From an uncultured Eubacteriales bacterium (lineage in GTDB: Bacteria > Bacillota > Clostridia > Christensenellales > Aristaeellaceae), in contig CACZXF010000054.1 of NCBI GenBank assembly GCA_902785105.1, positions 1-59,124 of the forward strand: a stretch of 59,124 nucleotides of DNA. The letters run 5' to 3'. The position numbers were made by a program, and so were the translations under genes. Shown piece after piece: positions 26,510-32,719 of this stretch. Every line of letters begins with the position of its first letter. Positions within the stretch are counted from its first letter, which is position 1. Below the pieces are notes generated by a model that worked only from the letters and a program-made list of their open reading frames with translations, made no database searches and was not told where the DNA came from.

Positions 26510-26587
26510 ATGACGAATGTCGAATTATTGGCACTTTTGATTGCTATTGCAAGTCTCGTTATATCTGTGCATAACAGTAAACGTTAG
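26510..26587 (+). CDS. Small hydrophobic toxin-like peptide 1 (Hol_Tox-like)
   Basis: A 25-aa peptide, MTNVELL then a membrane stretch (LALLIAIASLVISV) and a polar HNSKR end. It resembles the short 'putative holin-like toxin' peptides of Firmicute type I toxin-antitoxin loci. GGGAGGTGAT lies 5-7 nt ahead of the ATG and can be sealed by an upstream GCTCCC. The 3' end shares a two-way terminator with the RNA encoded on the opposite strand (26590-26669). A close relative, with identical MTNVELL start and matching IASL, lies at 39920-40000. Confidence 0.75.
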   Translation: MTNVELLALLIAIASLVISVHNSKR

Positions 26588-26589
26588 AT

Positions 26590-26669
26590 GAAAAAGGCCT
26601 CCGAGCAGTTGCGACCTACTCGGAGGCTTTTGCAATAGGTAACCCCCATTGCGGGAGTGCTTCCCGTAC
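26590..26669 (-). ncRNA. Antitoxin-like antisense RNA 1
   Basis: Minus-strand TTGACA (26704-26699), 17 nt, TACAAT (26681-26676), a consensus promoter, drives an RNA of about 80 nt ending in the hairpin GCCTCCGAG...CTCGGAGGC followed by CTTTTTC. Its 3' part is antisense to the 3' UTR of toxin 1. About 10 nt from its start it carries CACTCCCGC, complementary to the toxin Shine-Dalgarno GCGGGAGGTG with one bulged base. Confidence 0.7.
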
Positions 26670-26752
26670 AAGACCATTGTACAGCATCGGCGGCCGCTTG
26701 TCAATACAGGCGGACGCCTTTTTTATCTCCAATGTTACTGCTCAGAGTCCTC

Positions 26753-26876
26753 GATAAATTGGAATTTGTTGTGCTGATAAACTATCCCCTGTAGGGGCGC
26801 CGTTTCGGCGCCCGCCCTTAACGAAACGCATCGTACTACCCGGCGGGCGGTTCCCCGACAAATCCCTGTTTATTGT
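26753..26876. repeat. Repeat family A, inverted full copy
   Basis: GATAAATTGGAATTTGTTG at one end and CCGACAAATCCCTGTTTAT at the other; the GGCGG arm is shortened to CGGCGGGCGG. Confidence 0.85.
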
Positions 26877-26905
26877 AGAAACTGAGTTAACTCTCCAATA
26901 AGTCA

Positions 26906-27322
26906 CTATTTGTCCCTGGCCAGAATGCAGCTTCCGTCGGCGATCTTGAGGGCGGTGCCCTTTTTCAGGGTGAGCTTCACGCGTTCGCCGGTCTTGAGTT
27001 CACGGCTGGCAACGACGTCCCCATAGCTGCCCAGTATGGCGACGGTCATGGTGAGTTCCTCGGCCATCAGCCCGCCGAAGGCATTGAACAGATTCCCGTA
27101 TCCGCTGCCGCCCAAGGCGTCCATGGCATTGCCCAGCGCGCCGTAGGCCGTGCCCATCTGGTCGCCGGTAGTGCCGGTGCAGGTGAGTATGTAGCTTCCC
27201 GCGTCAATGTCCTCCCCCACGATGTAGCGCCCCTCACGCAGGGTCAGTTCGCTGCCCGCCGCAAGAGCCGTCATGGTCATCATCAGCATGACCGCCAGTG
27301 CCATTGCAAAACATCGCTTCAT
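26906..27322 (-). CDS. Exported protein of unknown function
   Basis: A 138-aa protein with signal peptide MKRCFAMALAVMLMMTMTALA and a mature domain containing LREGRYIVGEDIDAGSYILT, a pattern (GxYxVGxDIxAGxY) seen in small secreted domains of Actinobacteria and Firmicutes with no assigned role. The central part is Gly-rich. AGGAGG lies 8 nt ahead of the ATG; TGCTATAAT on the minus strand at about 27360 is a likely extended -10. Divergent from the XRE regulator, which could control it. Confidence 0.65.
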   Translation of the reverse strand: MKRCFAMALAVMLMMTMTALAAGSELTLREGRYIVGEDIDAGSYILTCTGTTGDQMGTAYGALGNAMDALGGSGYGNLFNAFGGLMAEELTMTVAILGSYGDVVASRELKTGERVKLTLKKGTALKIADGSCILARDK

Positions 27323-27381
27323 GTATAAAACCTCCTTGTTGCTGGAATCACCCTCATTATAGCATTTATCCGCCCTGTCAC

Positions 27382-27399
27382 TGTCGGACATCACCGACA
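27382..27399. promoter_or_regulatory. Inverted repeat between divergent genes, possible XRE operator
   Basis: TGTCGG and CCGACA separated by 6 bp, in the 140-bp region between the exported-protein gene and the XRE gene. Binding by the adjacent regulator is inference. Confidence 0.4.
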
Positions 27400-27462
27400 A
27401 CGACGAAAAAAACTCGCGATAAAAACACGTTCCTTAGTGAATACACGAAAGGAGCGATGTTT

Positions 27463-27693
27463 ATGTCTTACGACCACAGAATCACGGCCCGCGTGATCCG
27501 CCGCCTGCGCCGACAGCAGGGCATGACCCAGGAGCAGCTCTCCGGCCTGGCCGGAATTTCCCGCAGCCATCTGGCAGAGATCGAAAGCGGTGCGGACAAG
27601 GCCAACGTGGAGACCCTCTGGAAGATCGCCGACGCGCTTGGGCTTCGGCTCAGCGCATTGTTCCGAATGATTGAAGATGAGCCTTTGGAATAA
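27463..27693 (+). CDS. XRE-family helix-turn-helix regulator
   Basis: A 76-aa protein that is almost only a Cro/CI-type HTH: RRQQGMTQEQLSGLAGISR and SHLAEIESG, followed by VETLWKIADALGLRLSALF. It should bind DNA as a dimer. Single-domain XRE proteins often control an adjacent operon or act as antitoxins; here the divergent exported-protein gene is the nearest candidate. AAAGGAG lies 8 nt ahead of the chosen ATG; an ATG 6 nt further up would be too close. Confidence 0.88.
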   Translation: MSYDHRITARVIRRLRRQQGMTQEQLSGLAGISRSHLAEIESGADKANVETLWKIADALGLRLSALFRMIEDEPLE

Positions 27694-27732
27694 CGCGCCG
27701 CCAAGAACGTCTGTCACTGATGCCGAAGGAAC

Positions 27733-27848
27733 CCTGTAGGGGCGCCGTTTCGGCGCCCGCCCTGCTTCGGGACGGAACGTTCTGGCGGGCGGGCGGCGCA
27801 ACGCCGCCCCTACAGGAGAGTGGGTGACGCCTTCACAAATCCACGTTT
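27733..27848. repeat. Repeat family A, arms in swapped order
   Basis: CTGTAGGGGCGCCGTTTCGG first, then GCGGCGCAACGCCGCCCCTAC, and a decayed terminus ACAAATCCACGTTTATA. No gene is seen in 27694-28008. Confidence 0.8.
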
Positions 27849-27911
27849 ATATGATACACTGATCCATAACGCAGCAACAGCAAAATATAACATAAAAACC
27901 ACAGTTTTACA

Positions 27912-27940
27912 TTGCGCCGCCGGGGCAAATGCGTTATAAT
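27912..27940 (+). promoter_or_regulatory. Promoter of the rpsF-ssb-rpsR operon
   Basis: TTGCGC (27912-27917), 17 nt, TATAAT (27935-27940). Confidence 0.65.
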
Positions 27941-27956
27941 AGTTTTTAGCGCATCC

Positions 27957-27983
27957 TTGCCACGGCGGAGAGCGTCGTGGCCG
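27957..27983 (+). promoter_or_regulatory. Leader hairpin, possible S6:S18 autoregulatory element
   Basis: GCCACG and CGTGGC pair around an 11-nt loop (27959-27981), followed by CCGAAGTCC just ahead of the rpsF SD. Many bacteria use an S6:S18-binding leader here; match to the known consensus was not checked. Confidence 0.35.
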
Positions 27984-28008
27984 AAGTCCACAAGGAGGTG
28001 AAAAAGAC

Positions 28009-28443
28009 ATGAACCAGTATGAAGTCATGTACGTTATTGATCCCGCGCTGGAGGACAGCGCCAGGACCGAGCTGATCAACCGTTTTTCCGATTTGGTGGT
28101 GAAGAACGGCGGTGAAGTGGATCGCGTCGACGAGTGGGGCAAGCGCCGCCTGGCCTACGCCATCCAGTACAAGACCGAGGGCTATTATGTGCTGATGTAC
28201 ATCAAGGCGCCCGCCGATCTGCCCCGTGAGATCGAGCGCAACATGCAGATCAACGACAATATCCTGCGTTATCTGACCGTGAAGTACGAAGGCGAGCTGC
28301 CCGCCAAGCGCGAGCCGCTGAAGCCCTATGTGGCCCGCGAGGCCGTGGCTGTGGAAGCTGCCCCCGTTGAGGTCGCGCCCGTCGAAGCCGCGCCCGCCGC
28401 GGAGGTCGTCGACGACGAAAAGCCTGAATCCGAGGCCGAATAA
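28009..28443 (+). CDS. rpsF: 30S ribosomal protein S6
   Basis: A 144-aa S6: NQYEVMYVIDPALEDSART start, EWGKRRLAYAIQYKTEGYYVLM and RYLTVK are conserved. It binds S18 and 16S rRNA in the platform. The tail after about residue 100 is a long Ala/Pro/Val/Glu-rich extension ending acidic, longer than the roughly 95-aa B. subtilis protein. AAGGAGG lies 10 nt ahead of the ATG. First gene of the classical rpsF-ssb-rpsR operon. Confidence 0.97.
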   Translation: MNQYEVMYVIDPALEDSARTELINRFSDLVVKNGGEVDRVDEWGKRRLAYAIQYKTEGYYVLMYIKAPADLPREIERNMQINDNILRYLTVKYEGELPAKREPLKPYVAREAVAVEAAPVEVAPVEAAPAAEVVDDEKPESEAE

Positions 28444-28473
28444 GCTTTGGTTTACCAAAGGCAGGTGTAATAT

Positions 28474-28914
28474 ATGAACAAGGTCATTCTGATCGGAAAC
28501 CTTGCCAATGATCCCGAGGCACGCACCACGCAGAGCGGCATCTCCCAGTCGACCTTCCGCCTCGCCGTGCAGCGTCGCTTTGCCAATCAACAGGGCGTCA
28601 GGGAAGCAGACTTTATTCCGATCGTCGCATGGCGTCAAAACGCTGATTTCTGCAACCGCTATCTCTCCAAGGGGAGCAAGGTGGCCGTGGAAGGCAGCAT
28701 GCAGGTCCGGTCCTATGATGCGCAGGACGGCACCAAGCGCTATGTTACGGAAGTCATTGCTGACAGCGTTGAATCCGTCGGCAGCCGCAATGACGGCGGC
28801 CAGCGGGGCTACAACAACGCCGGCGACCCCGGCCCCACGCCGCCGCCTGCCCCCCGGTCTCAACCTGCGTCGAACGATTTCACCGAGGTTGATGACGACG
28901 AGCTGCCCTTCTAA
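28474..28914 (+). CDS. ssb: Single-stranded DNA-binding protein
   Basis: A 146-aa SSB: MNKVILIGNLANDPEAR start, OB-fold of about 105 residues (FRLAVQRRF, FIPIVAWRQNADFC, KGSKVAVEGSMQVRSYD), a Gly/Asn/Pro-rich linker and the acidic tip DDDELPF that recruits replication and repair partners. It lies 30 nt behind rpsF. Confidence 0.96.
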   Translation: MNKVILIGNLANDPEARTTQSGISQSTFRLAVQRRFANQQGVREADFIPIVAWRQNADFCNRYLSKGSKVAVEGSMQVRSYDAQDGTKRYVTEVIADSVESVGSRNDGGQRGYNNAGDPGPTPPPAPRSQPASNDFTEVDDDELPF

Positions 28915-28986
28915 GGGCTCCGCATCTTTCTTCTTTGGGGCTGCCCGAAGGGCTTCCCCTATAATCCAAAAAGGAGGAACAAAAAC

Positions 28987-29241
28987 ATGTCTGAAGATCG
29001 TGGCGAACGCATCCGCCGTCCCCGCGGCCGCAAGCCGCGCAGGAAGGTGTGCGCCTTCTGCGTAGATAAGATCCAGCATATCGACTATAAGGACGTCAAT
29101 CGTCTCCGCCGCTTCACCAGCGAGCGCGGCAAGATCCTGCCCCGCCGCATGACCGGCACCTGCGCCAAGCATCAGCGTCAGCTGTCCACCGCCATCAAGC
29201 GCGCCCGGACCATCGCCCTGATGCCCTACGTGTCCGACTGA
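28987..29241 (+). CDS. rpsR: 30S ribosomal protein S18
   Basis: An 84-aa S18: [21 protein letters not shown] and [18 protein letters not shown] are diagnostic. It carries a CxxC plus C-type Cys arrangement (KVCAFC, GTC), the zinc-binding C+ form. AAGGAGG lies 9 nt ahead of the ATG. Partner of S6. Confidence 0.96.
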   Translation: MSEDRGERIRRPRGRKPRRKVCAFCVDKIQHIDYKDVNRLRRFTSERGKILPRRMTGTCAKHQRQLSTAIKRARTIALMPYVSD

Positions 29242-29251
29242 TATGCTATAA

Positions 29252-29294
29252 GACAAAAAGGCTCCGCGCTTTTACGACGCGGTGCCTTTTTGTC
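29252..29294 (+). terminator. Terminator of the rpsF operon
   Basis: GACAAAAAGGC-CCGCG pairs with CGCGG-GCCTTTTTGTC; A and T flanks make it usable in both directions. Confidence 0.85.
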
Positions 29295-29453
29295 AATGGG
29301 AAATGGACAATGGGGAATTGGGAATGAAGGTACAAATCCTTGCGGATTTGTTTGATTATAAGAGACCTGCATAAGATCGTGTGAGATTCTCATAAAAAGA
29401 AATCCGAAGGATTTCCTCATTCATTCCCCATTCCCCATTTCCCATTCCCCATT
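29294..29453. repeat. Repeat family C, 36-nt centre
   Basis: AATGGGAAATGGACAATGGG arm, AAATCCTTGCGGATTTG, unique 36 nt (29361-29396), AAAAAGAAATCCGAAGGATT and the inverse CATTCCCCATTCCCC arm. It directly precedes cysE. Confidence 0.8.
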
Positions 29454-29473
29454 AAAAGAACGGGAGGTTTTTT

Positions 29474-30415
29474 ATGATGTTTGAAGCCCGCATACAATCG
29501 CTGGCGGACAGGCTGCTGGACGATTACGGCAACGATCGCGTCATCGACCGGCTGGAGATGTTCACCCAGCCCGACCGGCAGATCATCGAGACGCTGATCG
29601 GGAAGCTGCTGCGCCTGGTGTTCCCCGGCTATTACCGGGACTACACCTATCGCATCTACAATCCCAAAAACAACCTGTCGGCGCTCATCGAGGACATCGC
29701 CTTCCACCTGAACCGCCAGATCGCCATCGCCCTGCGGGGCAGCGACACAAAGGTGGACGACCCGGAGCGCCGGGCCGAGGACATCACCGCCGCATTCTTC
29801 GAGGCCCTCCCCGGCATACGCGCACTGACGGAGACCGACCTCCAGGCCGCCTACGACGGCGACCCCGCCGCCAAGAACAAGGCCGAGGTCATCATCGCCT
29901 ACCCCGGCCTCTACGCCATCACCGTCAACCGCCTGGCCCACGCTCTCTATGAATTGGACGTTCCCCTCATCCCCCGCATCATGACCGAATCCGCCCACTC
30001 CAAAACCGGCATCGACATCCACCCCGGCGCCACCATCGGCCGCTATTTCTTCATCGACCACGGCACCGGCATCGTCGTCGGCGAGACCACCGTCATCGGG
30101 GATTACGTCAAAATCTATCAGGGCGTCACCCTCGGCGCGCTCTCCACCCGCGGCGGCCAGAAGCTCCGGGGCAAACGCCGACACCCCACCATCGAGGACA
30201 ACGTCACCATCTACGCTGGCGCGTCCATCCTCGGCGGCGATACCGTCATCGGCCACGATTCCGTCATCGGCTCCAACGTGTTCATCACCCACCCCATCGC
30301 CCCCGGCACCCGCGTCAGCATCAAGAGCCAGGAGCTGATCTACAAAAACGGCCAGGGCTACGTCATGCAGCCCGAGGTGCCCGGGGATAACAATGTGTGG
30401 TGCTATGAGATTTAG
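29474..30415 (+). CDS. cysE: Serine O-acetyltransferase (EpsC type)
   Basis: A 313-aa left-handed beta-helix acetyltransferase that makes O-acetylserine for cysteine synthesis. Catalytic region HSKTGIDIHPGATIG and FIDHGTGIVVGETTVIGD (about 175-205), then YQGVTLGALS and hexapeptide turns (YAGASILGGDTVIG). The long N-terminal helical domain of about 160 residues is typical of the EpsC branch. GGGAGG lies 6 nt ahead of the first ATG; a second ATG follows directly. No cysK in the window. Confidence 0.93.
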   Translation: MMFEARIQSLADRLLDDYGNDRVIDRLEMFTQPDRQIIETLIGKLLRLVFPGYYRDYTYRIYNPKNNLSALIEDIAFHLNRQIAIALRGSDTKVDDPERRAEDITAAFFEALPGIRALTETDLQAAYDGDPAAKNKAEVIIAYPGLYAITVNRLAHALYELDVPLIPRIMTESAHSKTGIDIHPGATIGRYFFIDHGTGIVVGETTVIGDYVKIYQGVTLGALSTRGGQKLRGKRRHPTIEDNVTIYAGASILGGDTVIGHDSVIGSNVFITHPIAPGTRVSIKSQELIYKNGQGYVMQPEVPGDNNVWCYEI

Positions 30416-30618
30416 ATAAACGGGGATTTTTCTCTCTGAATGGGGAATGGGAAATGGGGAATGAAGGTACAAATCCTACGGATTTGTTTGATTATGGGGA
30501 AAACGCCCGGAATTACGATGGCTTTCAATAAAAAGAAATCCGAAGGATTTCCACATTCATTCCCCATTCCCCATTCCCCATTCCCCATTTCCCATTCAGA
30601 GCGACAAATCCCTGTTTA
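30416..30618. repeat. Repeat family C core between family-A type termini
   Basis: GATAAACGGGGATTTTTCTC on the left and GCGACAAATCCCTGTTTAC on the right enclose GGGAATGGGAAATGGGGAAT arms and a 36-nt centre (30495-30530). It shows that family C can also use the shared termini. Confidence 0.85.
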
Positions 30619-30679
30619 CAAGGGACACTGACCTGTAACTGGAGAAATGTGAATTATCTGAAAAGTCCCCCAAAATTGC

Positions 30680-30708
30680 TTGACAAGCGGGGCAGTTTGG
30701 ATTAAACT
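30680..30708 (+). promoter_or_regulatory. Promoter of the T-box leader
   Basis: TTGACA (30680-30685), 17 nt, TAAACT (30703-30708). Confidence 0.75.
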
Positions 30709-30715
30709 TTACTAA

Positions 30716-31000
30716 GCTAAATCAATAGCAACAAATGCGATGAAGACATTATGTCTCCTGTCGTCCACTTCAGAGAGCCGGCGTTCGGTGGGAGCCGGTG
30801 TGCGGGCAGGGTGGCAGTCTCCCGTCTGAGCAGACCTTCTGAAATGTGAGTAAGAGGGTACGGCAGCCCCGTTACCATGGCTAAGCGCTTGTTGGAGCGC
30901 TGATGAGTGGCCGCATATGCGGCAATCCGGGTGGTACCGCGATTGGATATGTTATCTATCGTCCCAGAGGCCTGTAAACCAGGCGTCTGGGATTTTTTTG
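30716..31000 (+). promoter_or_regulatory. T-box riboswitch, probable Leu specifier
   Basis: The conserved T-box GGGTGGTACCGCG is at 30929-30941. Stem I landmarks are GCGATGAAGACA, AGAGAGCCGGCG and GGGAGCCGG; the end of stem I reads GTCTGAGC. Aligning this with other T-boxes puts CTC (Leu, 30819-30821) in the specifier position; GTC (Val) one base upstream cannot be excluded. The terminator stem TCCCAGAGGCCTG / CAGGCGTCTGGGA (30962-30992) with seven T follows. Uncharged tRNA should allow read-through into the LeuA-like gene. Confidence 0.9.
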
Positions 31001-31045
31001 AGCCCGGGAAACCAACAGGAGACAAAACACAGGGCCACGTACACC

Positions 31046-31078
31046 CCCTGTAGGGGCGGCGTTTCGCCGCCCGCCCCC
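31046..31078. repeat. Repeat family A, single arm
   Basis: Only CTGTAGGGGCGGCGTTTCGC and its closing arm remain, between the T-box terminator and the start of the LeuA-like gene. Confidence 0.7.
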
Positions 31079-31114
31079 TCCGCCTACGAACAAACCTGCG
31101 CAAGGAGTGACACC

Positions 31115-32524
31115 ATGAAGACCATCAAAATCATCGACATGACATTGAGCGCCTCCGCGAGCCTGCGGGATGCCGCGCTGTCCTTCAAGGAGAAGCTGGA
31201 GATCGCCCGCACGCTGGACCGGCTGAAGGTGGACGCCATCGAGCTGCCCGCCATCGCCGGGGGCAAGGCCGACGTGCTGGCCAACAAGACCATCGCCGCC
31301 ACCGTCTCCGCCGCCCTGTCCGCCGCCGTGGACATCGCCGCCGGCAATATCGAGGAGACCTGGGAGAGCGTCCGCACGGCCCGCCATCCCCAGCTCAACC
31401 TGCTGACCCCGGTGTCCCCCGTGCAGATGGAATATACCTGCCATAAAAAGGCCCCCGCCATGCTTGAGGCCATACGGACCCAGGTGGCAAAGTGCCGCTT
31501 CTACTGCGAAAACGTGGAGTTCACCGCCGTGGACGCCAGCCGCGCCGAGCCGGATTTCCTCTATGCCGCCGTGGACGCCGCCATCAACGCCGGGGCCAAC
31601 CGCGTGACCCTCTGCGACACCTCCGGGGTCCTGCTGCCGGACGAGTTCGCCGCCTTTGTGAAGAACCTCCGCGCCAACGTGGACGGCATGGCGAACGTTG
31701 AATTATATGTCCAGCCCTCCGACGAGATGGGCATGGCCCTGGCCTGCGCCGCCGCCGCCATCCCCGCCGGGGCCGACGGCGTGAAGTGCACCGCCGTCCC
31801 CGCGGGCTATCCCACGCTGGAGATGCTGGCCCGCTTCGCCCGCACCAAGGGCGCGGCGCTGGATTTCAACATCGGTCTGCGCACCACGGAGCTCACCCGC
31901 GCCGTGGGCCAGTTGGAGTGGATGCTCAACAGCCAGAAGGAGGACACCTCCCCCATGGGCAACCTGGGCATCGGCGAGACCGCCAATGTCACCCTGGACA
32001 TCAATGATACCATCGGCGAGGTGGTCAAGGTGGTCCGCCAGCTCGGCTATGAACTCTCCGACGAGGACAACAGCCGGGTATTCGACGCCTTTCGCCGTGT
32101 CGCCTCCCGCAAGCACTTCGTGGGCACGAAGGAACTGGACGCCATCATCGCCAGCACCGCCCTCCAGGTGCCCTCCACCTATCACATCGAAAATTACGTC
32201 ATCAACTCCGGCAACGTCATCACCGCCACGGCCAATATCCTGCTGGACCGCAACGGCGAAAAGATACGTGGCGTGGGCGTGGGCGACGGCCCCATCGACG
32301 CCGCCTTCCTCGCCATCGAGCAGATCATCGGCCACCACTACGAGCTGGACGACTTCCAGATCCAGACCGTCACCGAGGGCCGCGATGCCATGGGCAGCGC
32401 CCTGGTCAAGCTCCGCGCCGACGGCCGCGTCTATTCCGGCAACGGCATCTCCACCGACATCATCGGCGCGTCCATCCGGGCGTATATCAGCGCGTTGAAT
32501 AAGATCGTGTACGAGGAAGCGTAA
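31115..32524 (+). CDS. LeuA-like protein lacking the catalytic residues
   Basis: A 469-aa protein with the isopropylmalate/homocitrate synthase layout: TIM barrel (1-280), linker, and LeuA allosteric/dimer domain (about 345-469, GVGVGDGPIDAAFLAIEQI, NGISTDIIGASIRAY). The active site is gone: TLRDGEQ is TLSASAS, the FSAED Glu is TAVD, and metal-binding HCHND is QPSDE (VQPSDEMGMALA). So it cannot be an ordinary acetyl-CoA Claisen enzyme, while the leucine-sensing fold remains. The T-box upstream links it to amino acid supply. AAGGAG is 7 nt ahead of the ATG. It could be a regulator, scaffold or enzyme with another chemistry. Confidence 0.85.
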   Translation: MKTIKIIDMTLSASASLRDAALSFKEKLEIARTLDRLKVDAIELPAIAGGKADVLANKTIAATVSAALSAAVDIAAGNIEETWESVRTARHPQLNLLTPVSPVQMEYTCHKKAPAMLEAIRTQVAKCRFYCENVEFTAVDASRAEPDFLYAAVDAAINAGANRVTLCDTSGVLLPDEFAAFVKNLRANVDGMANVELYVQPSDEMGMALACAAAAIPAGADGVKCTAVPAGYPTLEMLARFARTKGAALDFNIGLRTTELTRAVGQLEWMLNSQKEDTSPMGNLGIGETANVTLDINDTIGEVVKVVRQLGYELSDEDNSRVFDAFRRVASRKHFVGTKELDAIIASTALQVPSTYHIENYVINSGNVITATANILLDRNGEKIRGVGVGDGPIDAAFLAIEQIIGHHYELDDFQIQTVTEGRDAMGSALVKLRADGRVYSGNGISTDIIGASIRAYISALNKIVYEEA

Positions 32525-32546
32525 ATATATGATATACAGGAGTTCA

Positions 32547-32664
32547 CCTCATCCGCCCCTCACGGGGCACCTTCCCCTCAAGGGGAAGGCAGGGGCTGGG
32601 AAACGCGATTACCAAAAGCCTTCCCCTTGAGGGGAAGGTGGCGCGAAGCGCCGGATGAGGTGGC
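32547..32664. repeat. Repeat family B, core only
   Basis: CACCTCATCCGCCCCTCACG through CTTGAGGGGAAGGTGGCGCG and CGCCGGATGAGGTG; no shared termini. Confidence 0.8.
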
Positions 32665-32719
32665 CTCGGACGACCATAAATAATATCCGCTACCACCAAC
32701 CAACTCACCGGAGGAAAAC

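Noticed and set aside
31115-32524. Functional 2-isopropylmalate synthase
   Set aside because: The RDG, FSAED and HxH residues required for chemistry are all replaced.
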